From contig JADJYF010000005.1 of NCBI GenBank assembly GCA_016719885.1, positions 186,001-250,000 of the forward strand: DNA of 64,000 nt, read 5' to 3'. This document shows, piece by piece, positions 8,559-18,182 of the stretch (positions within the stretch are counted from its first letter, which is position 1; every line of letters begins with the position of its first letter). Below the pieces are notes generated by a model. The model was not told the origin of the DNA and did not search any database. It saw only the letters and a program-made list of their open reading frames with translations. The DNA comes from Pseudomonadota bacterium (lineage in GTDB: Bacteria; Pseudomonadota; Gammaproteobacteria; Ga0077536). The position numbers and the translations under genes are program-made.

Positions 8559-10928
8559 TCACGCGACGCGGAACACCACCACCGCGTCGCCGAGTTCGGC
8601 AGCCTGCTCGCGCAAGGCCTCGGCGGCGGCCGCCGCCTGTTCGACCAGCGATGCATTCTGTTGCGTGCTGTGGTCCATCTGCGTGACGGCCTTGTTGATC
8701 TGTTCTAGGCCGATGGCCTGCTCGTTGGACGCGGTGGTGATGTCGCCGAGCAAGGTCGACACCGACTGCACCGCCGACACCACCTCGCGCATGGTGTGAC
8801 CGGCGCTCTCGACCAGCGTATTGCCGCTCGCGACGTTCTCCACCGACACGTCGATCAGGCGCTTGATGTCCTTCGCGGCGGCGGCGCTGCGCTGGGCAAG
8901 CGCGCGCACCTCGGCCGCCACCACCGCGAAGCCGCGCCCTTCAGTGCCGGCGCGGGCCGCTTCGACCGCCGCATTCAGCGCCAGCAGGTTGGTTTGATGG
9001 GCGATGGTGTCGATGAGGCCGACGATGTCGGTGATGTGCGCCGAACCGCTGGCGATGTGATGCATGGTCTCCACCACCTGTTCGACCACCGCGCCGCCGC
9101 GGTGCGCAACGTCGTTGGCCTGGTTGGCGAGCTGCCGCGCGCGTTCGGCGTTGTCGGCGTTCTGCTTGACGGTCGCCGCCAGCTCCTCCATCGCGGCGGC
9201 GGTCTCCTGGAGACTGGAGGCCTCGGCCTGGGTGCGGCGCGACAGGTCGAGATTGCCGTCGGCGATTTCCGACGAGGCGGTGCCGATGGTCTGGCTGGCC
9301 AGGTGAATGCGGCCGACGATTTCCGCCAGCCGCGCGGCGGTGGTGTTGGCGTCGTGCTTCAGTTCATCGAAGGTGCCTTCGTAGTGGGCGCTGATGCGCG
9401 CCGTGAGATCGCCCGCCGCCAGTGCGTGCAGCACGCCCGCGATATCGCCGAGCCCTTGTTCGGACACGCTCATGAGGCGGTTCAGCGCGGCGATGATGTC
9501 GCGGAACTCGTACTCGTAGGCGCCTTCATCGGCACGCGCCGAGAAATCGCCGTGCGCGGCGGCGGCCGCCAGTGCGGCGATCTGCTGCACGATGGCGTGC
9601 AACTGCTCGACGGTGTGGTGGGTGTCGTCCTTGAGGCGGCCGAACAGGCCGTGGTATTCGCCGTCGATGCGCGCCGACAGGTCGCCGTGGGCGAGCGCGG
9701 CGAGCACCCGTGCGACATCCGACAGGCCGCTCTCGGCGACTTCCATGAGACGGTTCTGAGTCAGCACGATGTCGCGGAAGGCGTGATGGAACCGCGCGGC
9801 GTCGCCGCGCTGGCTGAAGTCGCCGGCGGCGGCGGCGCTGGCGAGATGGGCGATTTCGCTCTGCACGGCCACGAGGTTGGTTTTGACTTCCGCCATCGCG
9901 GTGCTGATGCGCGCCTGCTCGCCCGGCAGCGCGTCCATGTCGGGACCGAAATCGCCGAGCGCGTAGGCGGCAATGGTTTCGGCCATGCGTTCCTGCACGC
10001 GCACGTGGCCGCCGACCACTGCGTTGAGGCGCGCCACCATGTCGGCATAGCCGCCCTCGAAGCCGCGCGCATCGACGCAATGGCTGATTTCGCCGGCGGC
10101 GTGACGGCGGGTCATGTCGTCCTGCGCGGCGATGAAGGCGCGCAGGCGTTCGAGCATGTGCAGCATGGCGTCGGCGACGCTGTGTTCGCAGCCGGCGCGC
10201 ACCTCGAGCGCGACATCGAAATCACCGGCGGCGATGCGCTGCGCGACCTCGGCGATGTCGCGCGGTTCGCCGCCGAGCTGCTTGAGCAGCGAGCGGGTGA
10301 TGAGACCGGCCAGCACCGCGCCGCCCAGCAGGGCGATGAGCACGATGGCGAACATCCAGCGCTGGCCGCTGCGGCTGGCAGCCTTGGCGGCCGCGCCGGC
10401 GTCATCCATGGCACGCCCTTGCAGGGCGACGAAATCCGCGACCTTGGCGAGCGTGACGTCGAGGGTCGGCAGCGCCACGTCGGTCATGGTGCGCGCCGCG
10501 GCTTCGCGCTGACCGGCGGCCACTTCGCCCATCGCGCGTTCGAGGCCGTTCACCCACGCGCCGCGCTGCGCCTTGATGTCGGCCAACAGCGCGCGTCCGG
10601 CCGGCAGGTAGAGCAAGGGTTCCAGCGCGGCGATGGCCTCGCTCACCGCGCGCTTGTTGGTGTCGATGCGCTGCCGGATCGTGACCAGGCGCGCGGCGTC
10701 GTTACTCGCGACAGCCTCCAGCGCCAGTCGCGCGTTGCCGCGCATGGCATTGTTCATGGTGTTGGCGAGTGACGCCTTCACCCAGTCCTTTTCGACGATG
10801 GTGGCGAGCTTGTGCTCCATGTCGTTCATGTGTTGGAGCGCGATGCCGCCGACGCCGAGCAGCAGCAACAGCACGAAGCCGAAGGCAAGCGCGAGACGGG
10901 CGCGGACGGAGAGTTGGTCGTAGTGCAT
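8559..10928 (-). CDS. Methyl-accepting chemotaxis protein with multiple HAMP-like units
   Basis: A 789-residue membrane chemoreceptor. Membrane helix 1 is at about residues 15-33, followed by a four-helix-bundle-like periplasmic sensor and membrane helix 2 (WMFAIVLIALLGGAVLAGLI). Then comes an unusually long linker with seven HAMP-type AAGDF/AHGDL-like units before the signalling hairpin, whose tip includes HQTNLLALNAAVEAARAG and GRGFAVVAAEVR. It ends VVVFRVA with no CheR/CheB-tethering pentapeptide. I chose the ATG at 10928, which has GAGGA eight bases upstream, over the open start at 10973. No che genes are nearby. The ligand is unknown. Confidence 0.93.
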   Translation of the reverse strand: MHYDQLSVRARLALAFGFVLLLLLGVGGIALQHMNDMEHKLATIVEKDWVKASLANTMNNAMRGNARLALEAVASNDAARLVTIRQRIDTNKRAVSEAIAALEPLLYLPAGRALLADIKAQRGAWVNGLERAMGEVAAGQREAAARTMTDVALPTLDVTLAKVADFVALQGRAMDDAGAAAKAASRSGQRWMFAIVLIALLGGAVLAGLITRSLLKQLGGEPRDIAEVAQRIAAGDFDVALEVRAGCEHSVADAMLHMLERLRAFIAAQDDMTRRHAAGEISHCVDARGFEGGYADMVARLNAVVGGHVRVQERMAETIAAYALGDFGPDMDALPGEQARISTAMAEVKTNLVAVQSEIAHLASAAAAGDFSQRGDAARFHHAFRDIVLTQNRLMEVAESGLSDVARVLAALAHGDLSARIDGEYHGLFGRLKDDTHHTVEQLHAIVQQIAALAAAAAHGDFSARADEGAYEYEFRDIIAALNRLMSVSEQGLGDIAGVLHALAAGDLTARISAHYEGTFDELKHDANTTAARLAEIVGRIHLASQTIGTASSEIADGNLDLSRRTQAEASSLQETAAAMEELAATVKQNADNAERARQLANQANDVAHRGGAVVEQVVETMHHIASGSAHITDIVGLIDTIAHQTNLLALNAAVEAARAGTEGRGFAVVAAEVRALAQRSAAAAKDIKRLIDVSVENVASGNTLVESAGHTMREVVSAVQSVSTLLGDITTASNEQAIGLEQINKAVTQMDHSTQQNASLVEQAAAAAEALREQAAELGDAVVVFRVA

Positions 10929-11144
10929 GCAGGCATTCCTCGTGGAGGTCGCGGTCGCGACTGAAGTTGCCACGAGACCCGCGGCCCATTTCGGCCGGCC
11001 GCAGGCAAGACACGATCCCTTGAGTCACCGACCGTCAGCGCGGCCGGGTAGCTTCCAGGACCTGTATCGGTATAACCGAGTGCTGTACTTAGGTATTCGA
11101 TTGACGGCGATCAACTATTCGTCGATCCGTGGCCAGCCGCGCGC

Positions 11145-11789
11145 TCATTGCCCGCCAGCGTCGGTCTCGTCGGCGAGTTGCAGCCAGATTTCGTTACGCC
11201 GCAAGAACCACGGCGTAATCGGCGGGTTGTAGCGCGAGTAGATTGGCACGCCCACCCATGCCAGGCCTTCGCGCTTCAAGGCGGTCTGCAATTGGGCGAG
11301 GTGGGTGTCGTAGTTGGCCGCTGACCAGCGGCCGGTATAGCGGATCACGGCCACGCGTTGTGGCGGCTCCTGGCGCAGCGCGATGCGCGGGTCGAGCGGT
11401 AGCGGCGCGTTGTCGAGCGTCACACCGCGCGGCAGCACGAACTGCACGCGGTAGCCGCCCGCCGCGCTGGTTTGCGTGACGGGCGCGGTCATGGCCATCT
11501 TGGCCGGCGCCGCGGCCTGCGTCACCGGCGCCGTCATGGCGAGCCGACGTTCGCCCTTGTTCTTGCCGAAGATGTAGCCGGCCAGGATGCGAAAGCCACG
11601 ATTGCCGGTGTCCTCCGCCGAGCCGCTCAGCACCACCTCGGCCACCACGTAGGATGGGTAGTGGCGCACCTCGATGGCACCGATGCGCCTGGCCACCTCG
11701 TAGACCGGCTCTTCTATGGCGTGGCTCGGCGCCGCCGCCATCGACAACGTGGCGACGAGAAATACCAAGCGCGAGATGCTGCGCATCAT
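11145..11789 (-). CDS. SOUL-family heme-binding-like protein, exported
   Basis: A 214-residue protein with a signal peptide (cleavage likely after AAPSHA, residue 24), so it is probably periplasmic. The body matches the SOUL/HBP fold: EVRHYPSYVVAEV, GFRILAGYIFGKN, and the paired LAMTAPVTQ and MAMTAPVTQ segments, ending with VPIYSRYNPPITPWFLRRNEIW. Animal homologues bind heme or tetrapyrroles; the bacterial role is not settled. It stands alone between the chemoreceptor and the monooxygenase. M2 at 11786 is an equally possible start. Confidence 0.88.
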   Translation of the reverse strand: MMRSISRLVFLVATLSMAAAPSHAIEEPVYEVARRIGAIEVRHYPSYVVAEVVLSGSAEDTGNRGFRILAGYIFGKNKGERRLAMTAPVTQAAAPAKMAMTAPVTQTSAAGGYRVQFVLPRGVTLDNAPLPLDPRIALRQEPPQRVAVIRYTGRWSAANYDTHLAQLQTALKREGLAWVGVPIYSRYNPPITPWFLRRNEIWLQLADETDAGGQ

Positions 11790-11919
11790 GCCGGGGCGCT
11801 CCGCGATGAATGCAGGGAAATCGTCATCCGGCTTATACGCAACGAGCAGCGCGCGGGATCACTCGCGACAGGTCCGCGTGCCGCCGCGCTCGGCGCGGGC
11901 GACACGCGGGCCTGCGCTA

Positions 11920-13569
11920 TCAGGCCGCCGCCTCGCTGCGCTCCGGCTCCATGACGAAGCCTTCATAGCCTTTGTCGGCCGCTTCCTTGATGCGTGCGTA
12001 ATAGGCCGGGCCGCCGAGGTGCACGGCGAACTGGCGATGCTTGCCGGGAATGTTGGCGCCCACGTACCAGGACTCGGTTTGCGGGTAGAGCGACATGTTG
12101 GCGACTTCCGCCACTTCGCGGCTCCAGCCGACGTCCACGCCCGGCGCCGGCTCGATGGCGCCGATGCCGTGCTTGCGCATGTTGAGGATGCAGTCGCGGA
12201 TCCAGTCGGTCTGGCGCTCGGCGCCGAGCGGCATGTTGTACAGCACGCACGGCGACTCCGGGCCGTGGATCATGAACAGGTTGGGCATGCGCGGGATGGT
12301 CAGGCCCAGCCACGAATTGAAGCGCTCCTTCCAGCACTCGGCGAGTGACACTCCGCCGCGGCCACGCGGATTGATCTTCTGCAGCGCGCCGGTGATGGCA
12401 TCGAAGCCGGTGGCGAACACCAGCATGTCGAGCGGGTGCTCGCCGCTCTGGGTGCGCACGCCCGTGGGCGTGATCTCGACGATGGGGTCTTCGCGCAAAT
12501 CGACCAGGCTGACGTTGTCACGGTTGAAGGCTTCGTAGTAACCCTCGTCCATGACCTGGCGCTTGGTGGCGATGAGGTAGCTCGGCATGAGCTTGCGCGC
12601 CACGTCCGGATCTTTCACGGTCTGGCGAATCTTCTCGCGCACGAACTCCGCCAGCCATTCGTTGGACTGCTTGTCGGTGAGGATGTCGCAGTAGGTCGAT
12701 ACCAGGATCGGCCCCAAGCCACCTTTTTGCCACGCCGCTTCGTAGGTCGCGCGCCGTTGCTCGGGGGTGTGCTCGCAGGCGCGGATGGTGCTCGGCACTT
12801 CCGGCGCGCCGATCGGCGTGGACAACATGATCTCGCGGAACTTCGGCCAGTTGGCGCGCGCCTCCGCCACCAGCGCCTGGTCGGTCGCCGTGTTGCCGGC
12901 CGGCACCGAGTATTGCGGCGTGCGCTGGAAGACGGTCAGGTGCGCGGCGTCCCGGGCGATCACCGGCGTCGACTGGATGCCGGACGAGCCGGTGCCGATG
13001 ATGCCGACGCGTTTGCCCGTGAACGATACCGGTTTGTCGTTCGGCCAGCGGCCGGTGTGATAGACCTCGCCGGTGAAGCTGCCGAGGCCCGCGATGTTCG
13101 GCACATGGGCGGCCGACAGCGCGCCCACCGCGCACACCAGGAACTGCGCACGCACTTTCTCGCCCGTGCTGGTGTCGATTTCCCAGCGCTGCGCGCCTTC
13201 ATCGAAGCTCGCGCCGGTCACGCGCGTCGCGAGCTGGATGTCGCGCCGGAGATCCAGCCGGTCGGCGACGAAATTGAGATAGCGCAGCACGGTCGGCTGG
13301 TCGGGCTGCTTTTCCGGCCAGTCGAACTCGCGCAGCAGCTGTTCCGAAAACGTGTAGCAGTAGAACGGCCCGCCGGGATAATCGACGCGCGCGCCCGGGT
13401 AGCGGTTCCAGTACCAGGTGCCGCCGACGCCGGTCGCTTCGTCGTAGACGCGGACCTTGAGGCCCTGCTCGCGCAGGGTGTGCAGGGCATACATGCCGCC
13501 GAAGCCGGCGCCGATGACGATGGCGTCGAGTTCCTGCGGACTCGTGGATGGTGATGCGTTGTTGGCCAT
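11920..13569 (-). CDS. Flavin-containing (Baeyer-Villiger type) monooxygenase
   Basis: A 549-residue class B flavoprotein monooxygenase, expected to insert oxygen next to a ketone using NADPH and FAD. It has the FAD Rossmann motif GAGFGG (20-25), the type I Baeyer-Villiger fingerprint FTGEVYHTGRW (165-175) and the NADPH motif GTGSSG (192-197). GGTWYWNRYPGARVD is typical of cyclohexanone/steroid monooxygenase relatives. The ATG at 13569 follows GGGGAG; the frame extends to 13752 but the upstream part is not protein-like. The adjacent esterase on the same strand could hydrolyse the ester product. The substrate is not predictable. Confidence 0.92.
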   Translation of the reverse strand: MANNASPSTSPQELDAIVIGAGFGGMYALHTLREQGLKVRVYDEATGVGGTWYWNRYPGARVDYPGGPFYCYTFSEQLLREFDWPEKQPDQPTVLRYLNFVADRLDLRRDIQLATRVTGASFDEGAQRWEIDTSTGEKVRAQFLVCAVGALSAAHVPNIAGLGSFTGEVYHTGRWPNDKPVSFTGKRVGIIGTGSSGIQSTPVIARDAAHLTVFQRTPQYSVPAGNTATDQALVAEARANWPKFREIMLSTPIGAPEVPSTIRACEHTPEQRRATYEAAWQKGGLGPILVSTYCDILTDKQSNEWLAEFVREKIRQTVKDPDVARKLMPSYLIATKRQVMDEGYYEAFNRDNVSLVDLREDPIVEITPTGVRTQSGEHPLDMLVFATGFDAITGALQKINPRGRGGVSLAECWKERFNSWLGLTIPRMPNLFMIHGPESPCVLYNMPLGAERQTDWIRDCILNMRKHGIGAIEPAPGVDVGWSREVAEVANMSLYPQTESWYVGANIPGKHRQFAVHLGGPAYYARIKEAADKGYEGFVMEPERSEAAA

Positions 13570-13672
13570 GGCGCGGTTCTCCCCAGAAGCGTCGGATGGT
13601 TGTGAGCGGTCGAGTCTAAAGCGGATGGAGGGCGGCGACAGCGGTGTCCGGCGCGACCCTCGAAGGATAGTG

Positions 13673-14557
13673 CTAGCCCCAGTGCGCGCGCAGGAATTCA
13701 CCGATGCGTGCAATCGCCTGCTTGCCTTCCGGCAACAGCGGATGGAAGGCATGCCAGACGTGGATCATGTCGTCCCAGATCTCGAGCGTGCTGGCGACTC
13801 CCGCCGAGCGCGCCGCCTCGTGCAACACCAGCGCGTCGTCGAGCAGCACTTCGTCGCGCCCGACCTGGATCAGCAGCGGCGGCAGGGCGCTCAGATCGGC
13901 GCGATTGGGCGAGGCCAGCGCTGATTTCGGGTCGGCGCCGTCGAGATAGGCGCCGGCCATGAGCGTGATGTCGGCGCTGGTGATCATGGGGTCGGCGGCA
14001 GCGCGGGTCTGGTAGGAGGCATTGCTGCAGGCCAGATCCGACCACGGTGAGAGGCAGGCCGCGCAACGCGGCAGCGGCAGACCGTGATCGCGCAGCGCGA
14101 GCAGGGTCGCGACGGTGAGCCCGCCGCCGGCCGAATCGCCGGCGATCGCGAGGCGCTCGGCCGCGTGGCCCTGCCCGAGCAGCCACTGGTAGGCGGCCCG
14201 CGCATCGTCGACCGCGGCCGGAAACGGCGCTTCCGGCGCCAGGCGATAATCGGGCAGCAGCACGCAGGCGCCGGCCGCGCGCGACAGTTCGGCGGCCAGC
14301 GCGCGGTGGGTATTGGGCGAACCCATCACGTAACCGCCGCCGTGCAGGTACAGCAGTACGTGGCCGGCGTCGGCGCCCGGCGCGCACAACCATTCGGCGT
14401 CGCGGCCGGCGACGGTGCGCTTCTCCACCGCGACGTCGTCGGCGACGCGAAACGCGAGTTTCTCCATCAGCGCGCGACGCTCGGCGATGGACGTCTCCGG
14501 CGGCAAGGCCTTGGCGCGCAATAATCCCTTCAGCTTGATGATCTCGGCGCTGGCCAT
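13673..14557 (-). CDS. Alpha/beta hydrolase, HSL-type esterase
   Basis: A 294-residue carboxylesterase of the hormone-sensitive-lipase family. The oxyanion motif HGGG is at 72-75, the nucleophile elbow GDSAG at 140-144 (Ser142), and the acid and base are probably the aspartate in GRDEVLLDD and the histidine in DMIHVWH. GAGGAG nine bases before the ATG at 14557 decides the start; the frame continues to 14647. It lies just upstream of the monooxygenase on the same strand, 103 bp away, which suggests a ketone-to-ester-to-alcohol pathway (inference). Confidence 0.92.
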   Translation of the reverse strand: MASAEIIKLKGLLRAKALPPETSIAERRALMEKLAFRVADDVAVEKRTVAGRDAEWLCAPGADAGHVLLYLHGGGYVMGSPNTHRALAAELSRAAGACVLLPDYRLAPEAPFPAAVDDARAAYQWLLGQGHAAERLAIAGDSAGGGLTVATLLALRDHGLPLPRCAACLSPWSDLACSNASYQTRAAADPMITSADITLMAGAYLDGADPKSALASPNRADLSALPPLLIQVGRDEVLLDDALVLHEAARSAGVASTLEIWDDMIHVWHAFHPLLPEGKQAIARIGEFLRAHWG

Positions 14558-14743
14558 GGTGATGGGCTCCTCGTCAGGGGTGTTCAAGAATCGCTTTGCT
14601 GCGGCACCCGCGTGTGAAGTCCAGCACTTCGAGAGCGCCGCGCGCATGGTGCGGTGGACCGGCCGTGCCTCGAACCCCGCTGGCGGGGTCGCGCTGTCGA
14701 GCGGCGATCACCGCTCACGCTAGCACGCCGGCTCGCGTCGCGG

Positions 14744-17599
14744 CTATTGCCCGCCAGGGGATGCCATGCGGGTCTCGCGCGCCGGGGTGCGGGCCGTGTT
14801 CGCCAGGATCTCGCGCACCAGGCGCGGCAGCACTTCGCTGGTCTCGATCTTGTTGATCAGCGCCCGGATGCGGCCACTGTCAGCGGCTTCCTGCAGGGCC
14901 GGCGTGACGTAGCCCGAGCTCACCACCACCGGCAGCGTCGGCTCGAGTTGCGCAAGTTCACGCGCGAGGTCGAGGCCCGACAGGCCGGGCATGTTGAAAT
15001 CGGTGACGACCAGGTCGTAGGCGTCGGGCGCGCGTCGGATCTCTTCCAGTGCCGCCAGCGGATCGGTGGCAACGCTGACGCTCACACTGTCGTCGGCGAC
15101 GAGCTCGCGCACCAGCATCGTCATGGCGGGCTCATCGTCGATGTACAGCACGCGTCCGCCAATCTGTTCCGGCAATTGCCCTGCCGCCGGGTGCAAATCG
15201 TGCACGCTTGCCGTCACGCCGCGCGCGACCGGCAGATGTATGCGGAACACCGTGCCCTCACCCGGCGTCGATTCGACATTGATGGCGCCGTGATGGGCGC
15301 TGATGATGCCATGCACGACCGACAGCCCGAGCCCCGTGCCTTCGCCCATGGCGCGCGTGGTGAAGAACGGCTCGAACACGCGGGCGCGGGTCGCGGCATC
15401 CATGCCGATGCCGTTGTCGCGCACCGAAATGCACAGGTATTCGCCAGCGCCGAGACCCGCGCCGAGCAGGTTCGTCACCGCCTGTTCGAGGTGCTGGGTC
15501 TCGATTTCGATGTGCACGTTCGCTTCGCGACCCTCGATGTCCCGCACCGCATGCCAGGCGTTGGTGAAAAGATTCATCACCACCTGGTGCAGCTGCGAGG
15601 CGTCGGCCATCACCGCCGGCAAGGCCTCGGGAATGGTGGCGGTGATGGCCACCCCGCTCGGGATGGTGGCGCGCAGCAGGCGCAGCGCTTCGCGCGCCAC
15701 CTCGGCGAGGTCGACCGGTTCGAAACTCAGCGGTTTGCGGCGGCTGAAGGCGAGGATCTGTTCGACCAGCGTCTTGGCGCGCTGTCCGGCCTGCTCGATG
15801 TGCTCGATCTTGTCGATAAGCAGCCGCGGGTCCTTCGATTGCACGCGTGCCAGCTGCGCGTTGCCGAGGATCACGCTCAACAGGTTGTTGAAGTCATGGG
15901 CGACGCCGCCGGCCAGCGCACCCAGCGATTCCATTTTTTGTGCTTCCCGCAGTTGCGCTTCGAGCTGCCGCCTTTCGGAGACGTCCTGGAAAGTGCCGAA
16001 GATACGGACCAGGCGGCCGTCCGCATCGTGCTCCAGCTGGCCATGGTCGGCGATATGCTTGACGGTGCCGTCGCCGGCCACGATGCGCGCTTCGCATTCG
16101 AAATCGCGCCCTTCGCGCAGCGCGCGCTCGATGGTGCGGTGATAGTTGTGCTTGTCTTCGCGGTGAAAGTAGCGCGCATTGTTCTTGACGCTGGGCACGT
16201 AGGTGGCCGGGTCGAGCGCGAAGATGCGATACATCTCGTCCGACCACCACACCGCGCCGCTCAGCTTGTCGAGACTCCAGGATCCGATCTTGGCGACGCT
16301 CTGCGCTTCGTTCAGGCGCTCCAGCAGCAGCGATTTCTCGCGCTCGCGATACTCGGCCAGCTGCTTGGCGGCCATCAGCGCGGTTTCGGCGCGATGGCGC
16401 GCCTCGATGTCCGACACCTGCGTGACGTGGTACAGCGGGCGACCGTCACGGTCGCGCACCAGCGACACGCTGACGCGCACCCAGCGGTAGGCACCGCTGG
16501 CGGTGAGATAACGTTTTTCCTGGTGCACCTGCGCGATGTCGCCGGCGTGCAGTTGGCGGATCAGCGACACCGTTTCCGGCAGTTCGTCGGGATGAGTCAA
16601 GGTCTGGAAGTCGGTCGCCAGCATTTGTTCGGCGCTGTAGCCGAGCAATTCGCACAGTGCGGTGTTGACCTTCAACCAGCGGCCGTCGGGTTGCACCAGG
16701 GCCATGCCGATGGCGGCCGATTCGAAGGCGGTCGTGAAGCGAGCCTCGCTGCCCTCGAGCTGCGCTTCGGCGCGCTTGCGCGCGTCGATGTCCTGCACCT
16801 GCGTGACCTGGTAAAGCGGCTGGTTGTTGCGGTCTCGCACCGACGCGACACTGACATGGCACCACACGCTGTGGCCGTCGCGCCTGAGGTAACGTTTCTC
16901 GATCGTGCCCACCGCCAGTTCGCCCGCCAGCAGGCGGCGCTGCATTTCGCGGCTGGCCGGCAGGTCTTCGGGATGGGTCAGGCTCATGAAGCTCATGCCG
17001 AGCAGTTCGCACAACGCGCGGTTGACCTTGAACAGGCCGCCGTCGGGCCGCACCAGGATCATGCCGATGGCGGCGAGATCGAAGGCCACGCGGAAGCGCG
17101 CTTCCGATTCGGCGAGTTCCGCCTCGGCGCGTTTGAGCGCGGTGATGTCGATATCGATGCCGACCATGCGCAGCGCGCGACCCTTGTCGTCGCGCAGCAC
17201 GCGTCCGTGGCTGGACATCCAGCGCACTTCGCCGTCGCCCTTGACCATGCGCGCCTCGTGGTGAAACGGCGCGTCGCCGTCGAGCGCGGCATCGATCGCG
17301 ACCTGCATGGCGGCGCGATCGTCGGGATGGATGGCGGCGATGAAACTTGCGCGGGTCAGGACCGTACGCGCCCGGTCGAGACCCGATACCGACCACAGGC
17401 TGTCGGACCATTCGACCCGGTCGGCGAGCAGATCCCAGTCCCAGGCGCCGAGCTTGGCGGCGCCCATGGCCATTTCCAAACGGGTTTCGCGCGCGGCCAG
17501 CGCGCGCTCGAGGCGCCGCCGCGCGCGTGGCATCAGCACTGCAAAGGAGAGCACGAGGCCGACCAGCAGGCCGGCGGCAGCGGGAAGCAGTCCGCTCAT
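14744..17599 (-). CDS. Hybrid sensor histidine kinase, four PAS domains plus receiver
   Basis: A 951-residue signalling protein with one N-terminal membrane helix (about residues 5-22) and almost no periplasmic part, so it probably senses a cytoplasmic or redox signal. Four PAS/PAC modules follow (about 41-160, 165-290, 292-420, 440-565), then the phosphoacceptor box GGVAHDFNN, an ATPase domain (DNGIGMD, GEGTGLGLSVVHG) and a C-terminal receiver (YIDDEP, VVTDFNMPGLSG). PAS2 and PAS3 share AAIGM and ALCELLG and look duplicated. The ATG at 17599 has GAGG upstream. No partner regulator is adjacent. Confidence 0.93.
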   Translation of the reverse strand: MSGLLPAAAGLLVGLVLSFAVLMPRARRRLERALAARETRLEMAMGAAKLGAWDWDLLADRVEWSDSLWSVSGLDRARTVLTRASFIAAIHPDDRAAMQVAIDAALDGDAPFHHEARMVKGDGEVRWMSSHGRVLRDDKGRALRMVGIDIDITALKRAEAELAESEARFRVAFDLAAIGMILVRPDGGLFKVNRALCELLGMSFMSLTHPEDLPASREMQRRLLAGELAVGTIEKRYLRRDGHSVWCHVSVASVRDRNNQPLYQVTQVQDIDARKRAEAQLEGSEARFTTAFESAAIGMALVQPDGRWLKVNTALCELLGYSAEQMLATDFQTLTHPDELPETVSLIRQLHAGDIAQVHQEKRYLTASGAYRWVRVSVSLVRDRDGRPLYHVTQVSDIEARHRAETALMAAKQLAEYREREKSLLLERLNEAQSVAKIGSWSLDKLSGAVWWSDEMYRIFALDPATYVPSVKNNARYFHREDKHNYHRTIERALREGRDFECEARIVAGDGTVKHIADHGQLEHDADGRLVRIFGTFQDVSERRQLEAQLREAQKMESLGALAGGVAHDFNNLLSVILGNAQLARVQSKDPRLLIDKIEHIEQAGQRAKTLVEQILAFSRRKPLSFEPVDLAEVAREALRLLRATIPSGVAITATIPEALPAVMADASQLHQVVMNLFTNAWHAVRDIEGREANVHIEIETQHLEQAVTNLLGAGLGAGEYLCISVRDNGIGMDAATRARVFEPFFTTRAMGEGTGLGLSVVHGIISAHHGAINVESTPGEGTVFRIHLPVARGVTASVHDLHPAAGQLPEQIGGRVLYIDDEPAMTMLVRELVADDSVSVSVATDPLAALEEIRRAPDAYDLVVTDFNMPGLSGLDLARELAQLEPTLPVVVSSGYVTPALQEAADSGRIRALINKIETSEVLPRLVREILANTARTPARETRMASPGGQ

Positions 17600-17813
17600 C
17601 GCGTCGCCTCGGATATGGGTTTCAACATTTAATATCGGCAATCGCGCCGGAATCTTCCATGAGAGGGGTCAAGCGCACGGCCCTCGGGTCGATGGCGCGC
17701 TTCGCGATTGCGTCACGCGCGCCGACGGGGCTAGCATTTACCAACGGGTGTCGTCGTCGCGCGCCCATGGGTATATCGAGCATGACCACAGCCCCATCCC
17801 TTCGTCCGCCCGG

Positions 17814-18170
17814 GTGGCCGCCTTGACCTGCTGCGTGGTCGCGCTCGCCCTCGCCATGCAGATCATCGAGGCATGGCGGCGCGTGAAATCCTGGTGCGGC
17901 ATCAAGCCGCGCGACACCGTGGCCAGCCATGGCCTGGGCACCGTGATGGCCAACCTGGTGACGCGCCTGCGCCATCCCTACCTGCGCTACGCGGTGTTCA
18001 CCGCACTGTTGCTGGAAGGCGCCTCGGCGGGCGCCTGGGTCTACGGGCACCGCGCCCATGTCGGCAATGAGATCTCGGCGGCGGTGTTCGAGACCACCGG
18101 CTTCGCGCTGGCGCTGTGCGACGGTGACCCGGCCACGCCGGTCGCAAATGCCGGTCCTTTCGCGCCTTAG
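17814..18170 (+). CDS. Hypothetical protein with N-terminal hydrophobic helix
   Basis: I do not recognise this gene. The frame from a GTG at 17814 encodes about 118 residues: a hydrophobic helix (ALTCCVVALALAMQII), a basic stretch, then RYAVFTALLLEGASAGAWVYGH and an alanine-rich end. Amino-acid use looks natural, unlike the His/Arg/Gln-rich reverse-strand frame over the same bases. An in-frame GTG at 17748 is another possible start. The gene is divergent from the kinase and convergent with gph, with a repeat copy just after its stop. No homologue or function is proposed. Confidence 0.5.
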   Translation: MAALTCCVVALALAMQIIEAWRRVKSWCGIKPRDTVASHGLGTVMANLVTRLRHPYLRYAVFTALLLEGASAGAWVYGHRAHVGNEISAAVFETTGFALALCDGDPATPVANAGPFAP

Positions 18171-18182
18171 TGGGCCGTTGAA

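Noticed and set aside
11065..11090. FliA-like promoter upstream of the chemoreceptor (CCGATA with an AAGT upstream)
   Set aside because: The spacing between the two boxes is about 13 rather than 11 bases and only half of each box matches, so it is no better than chance.
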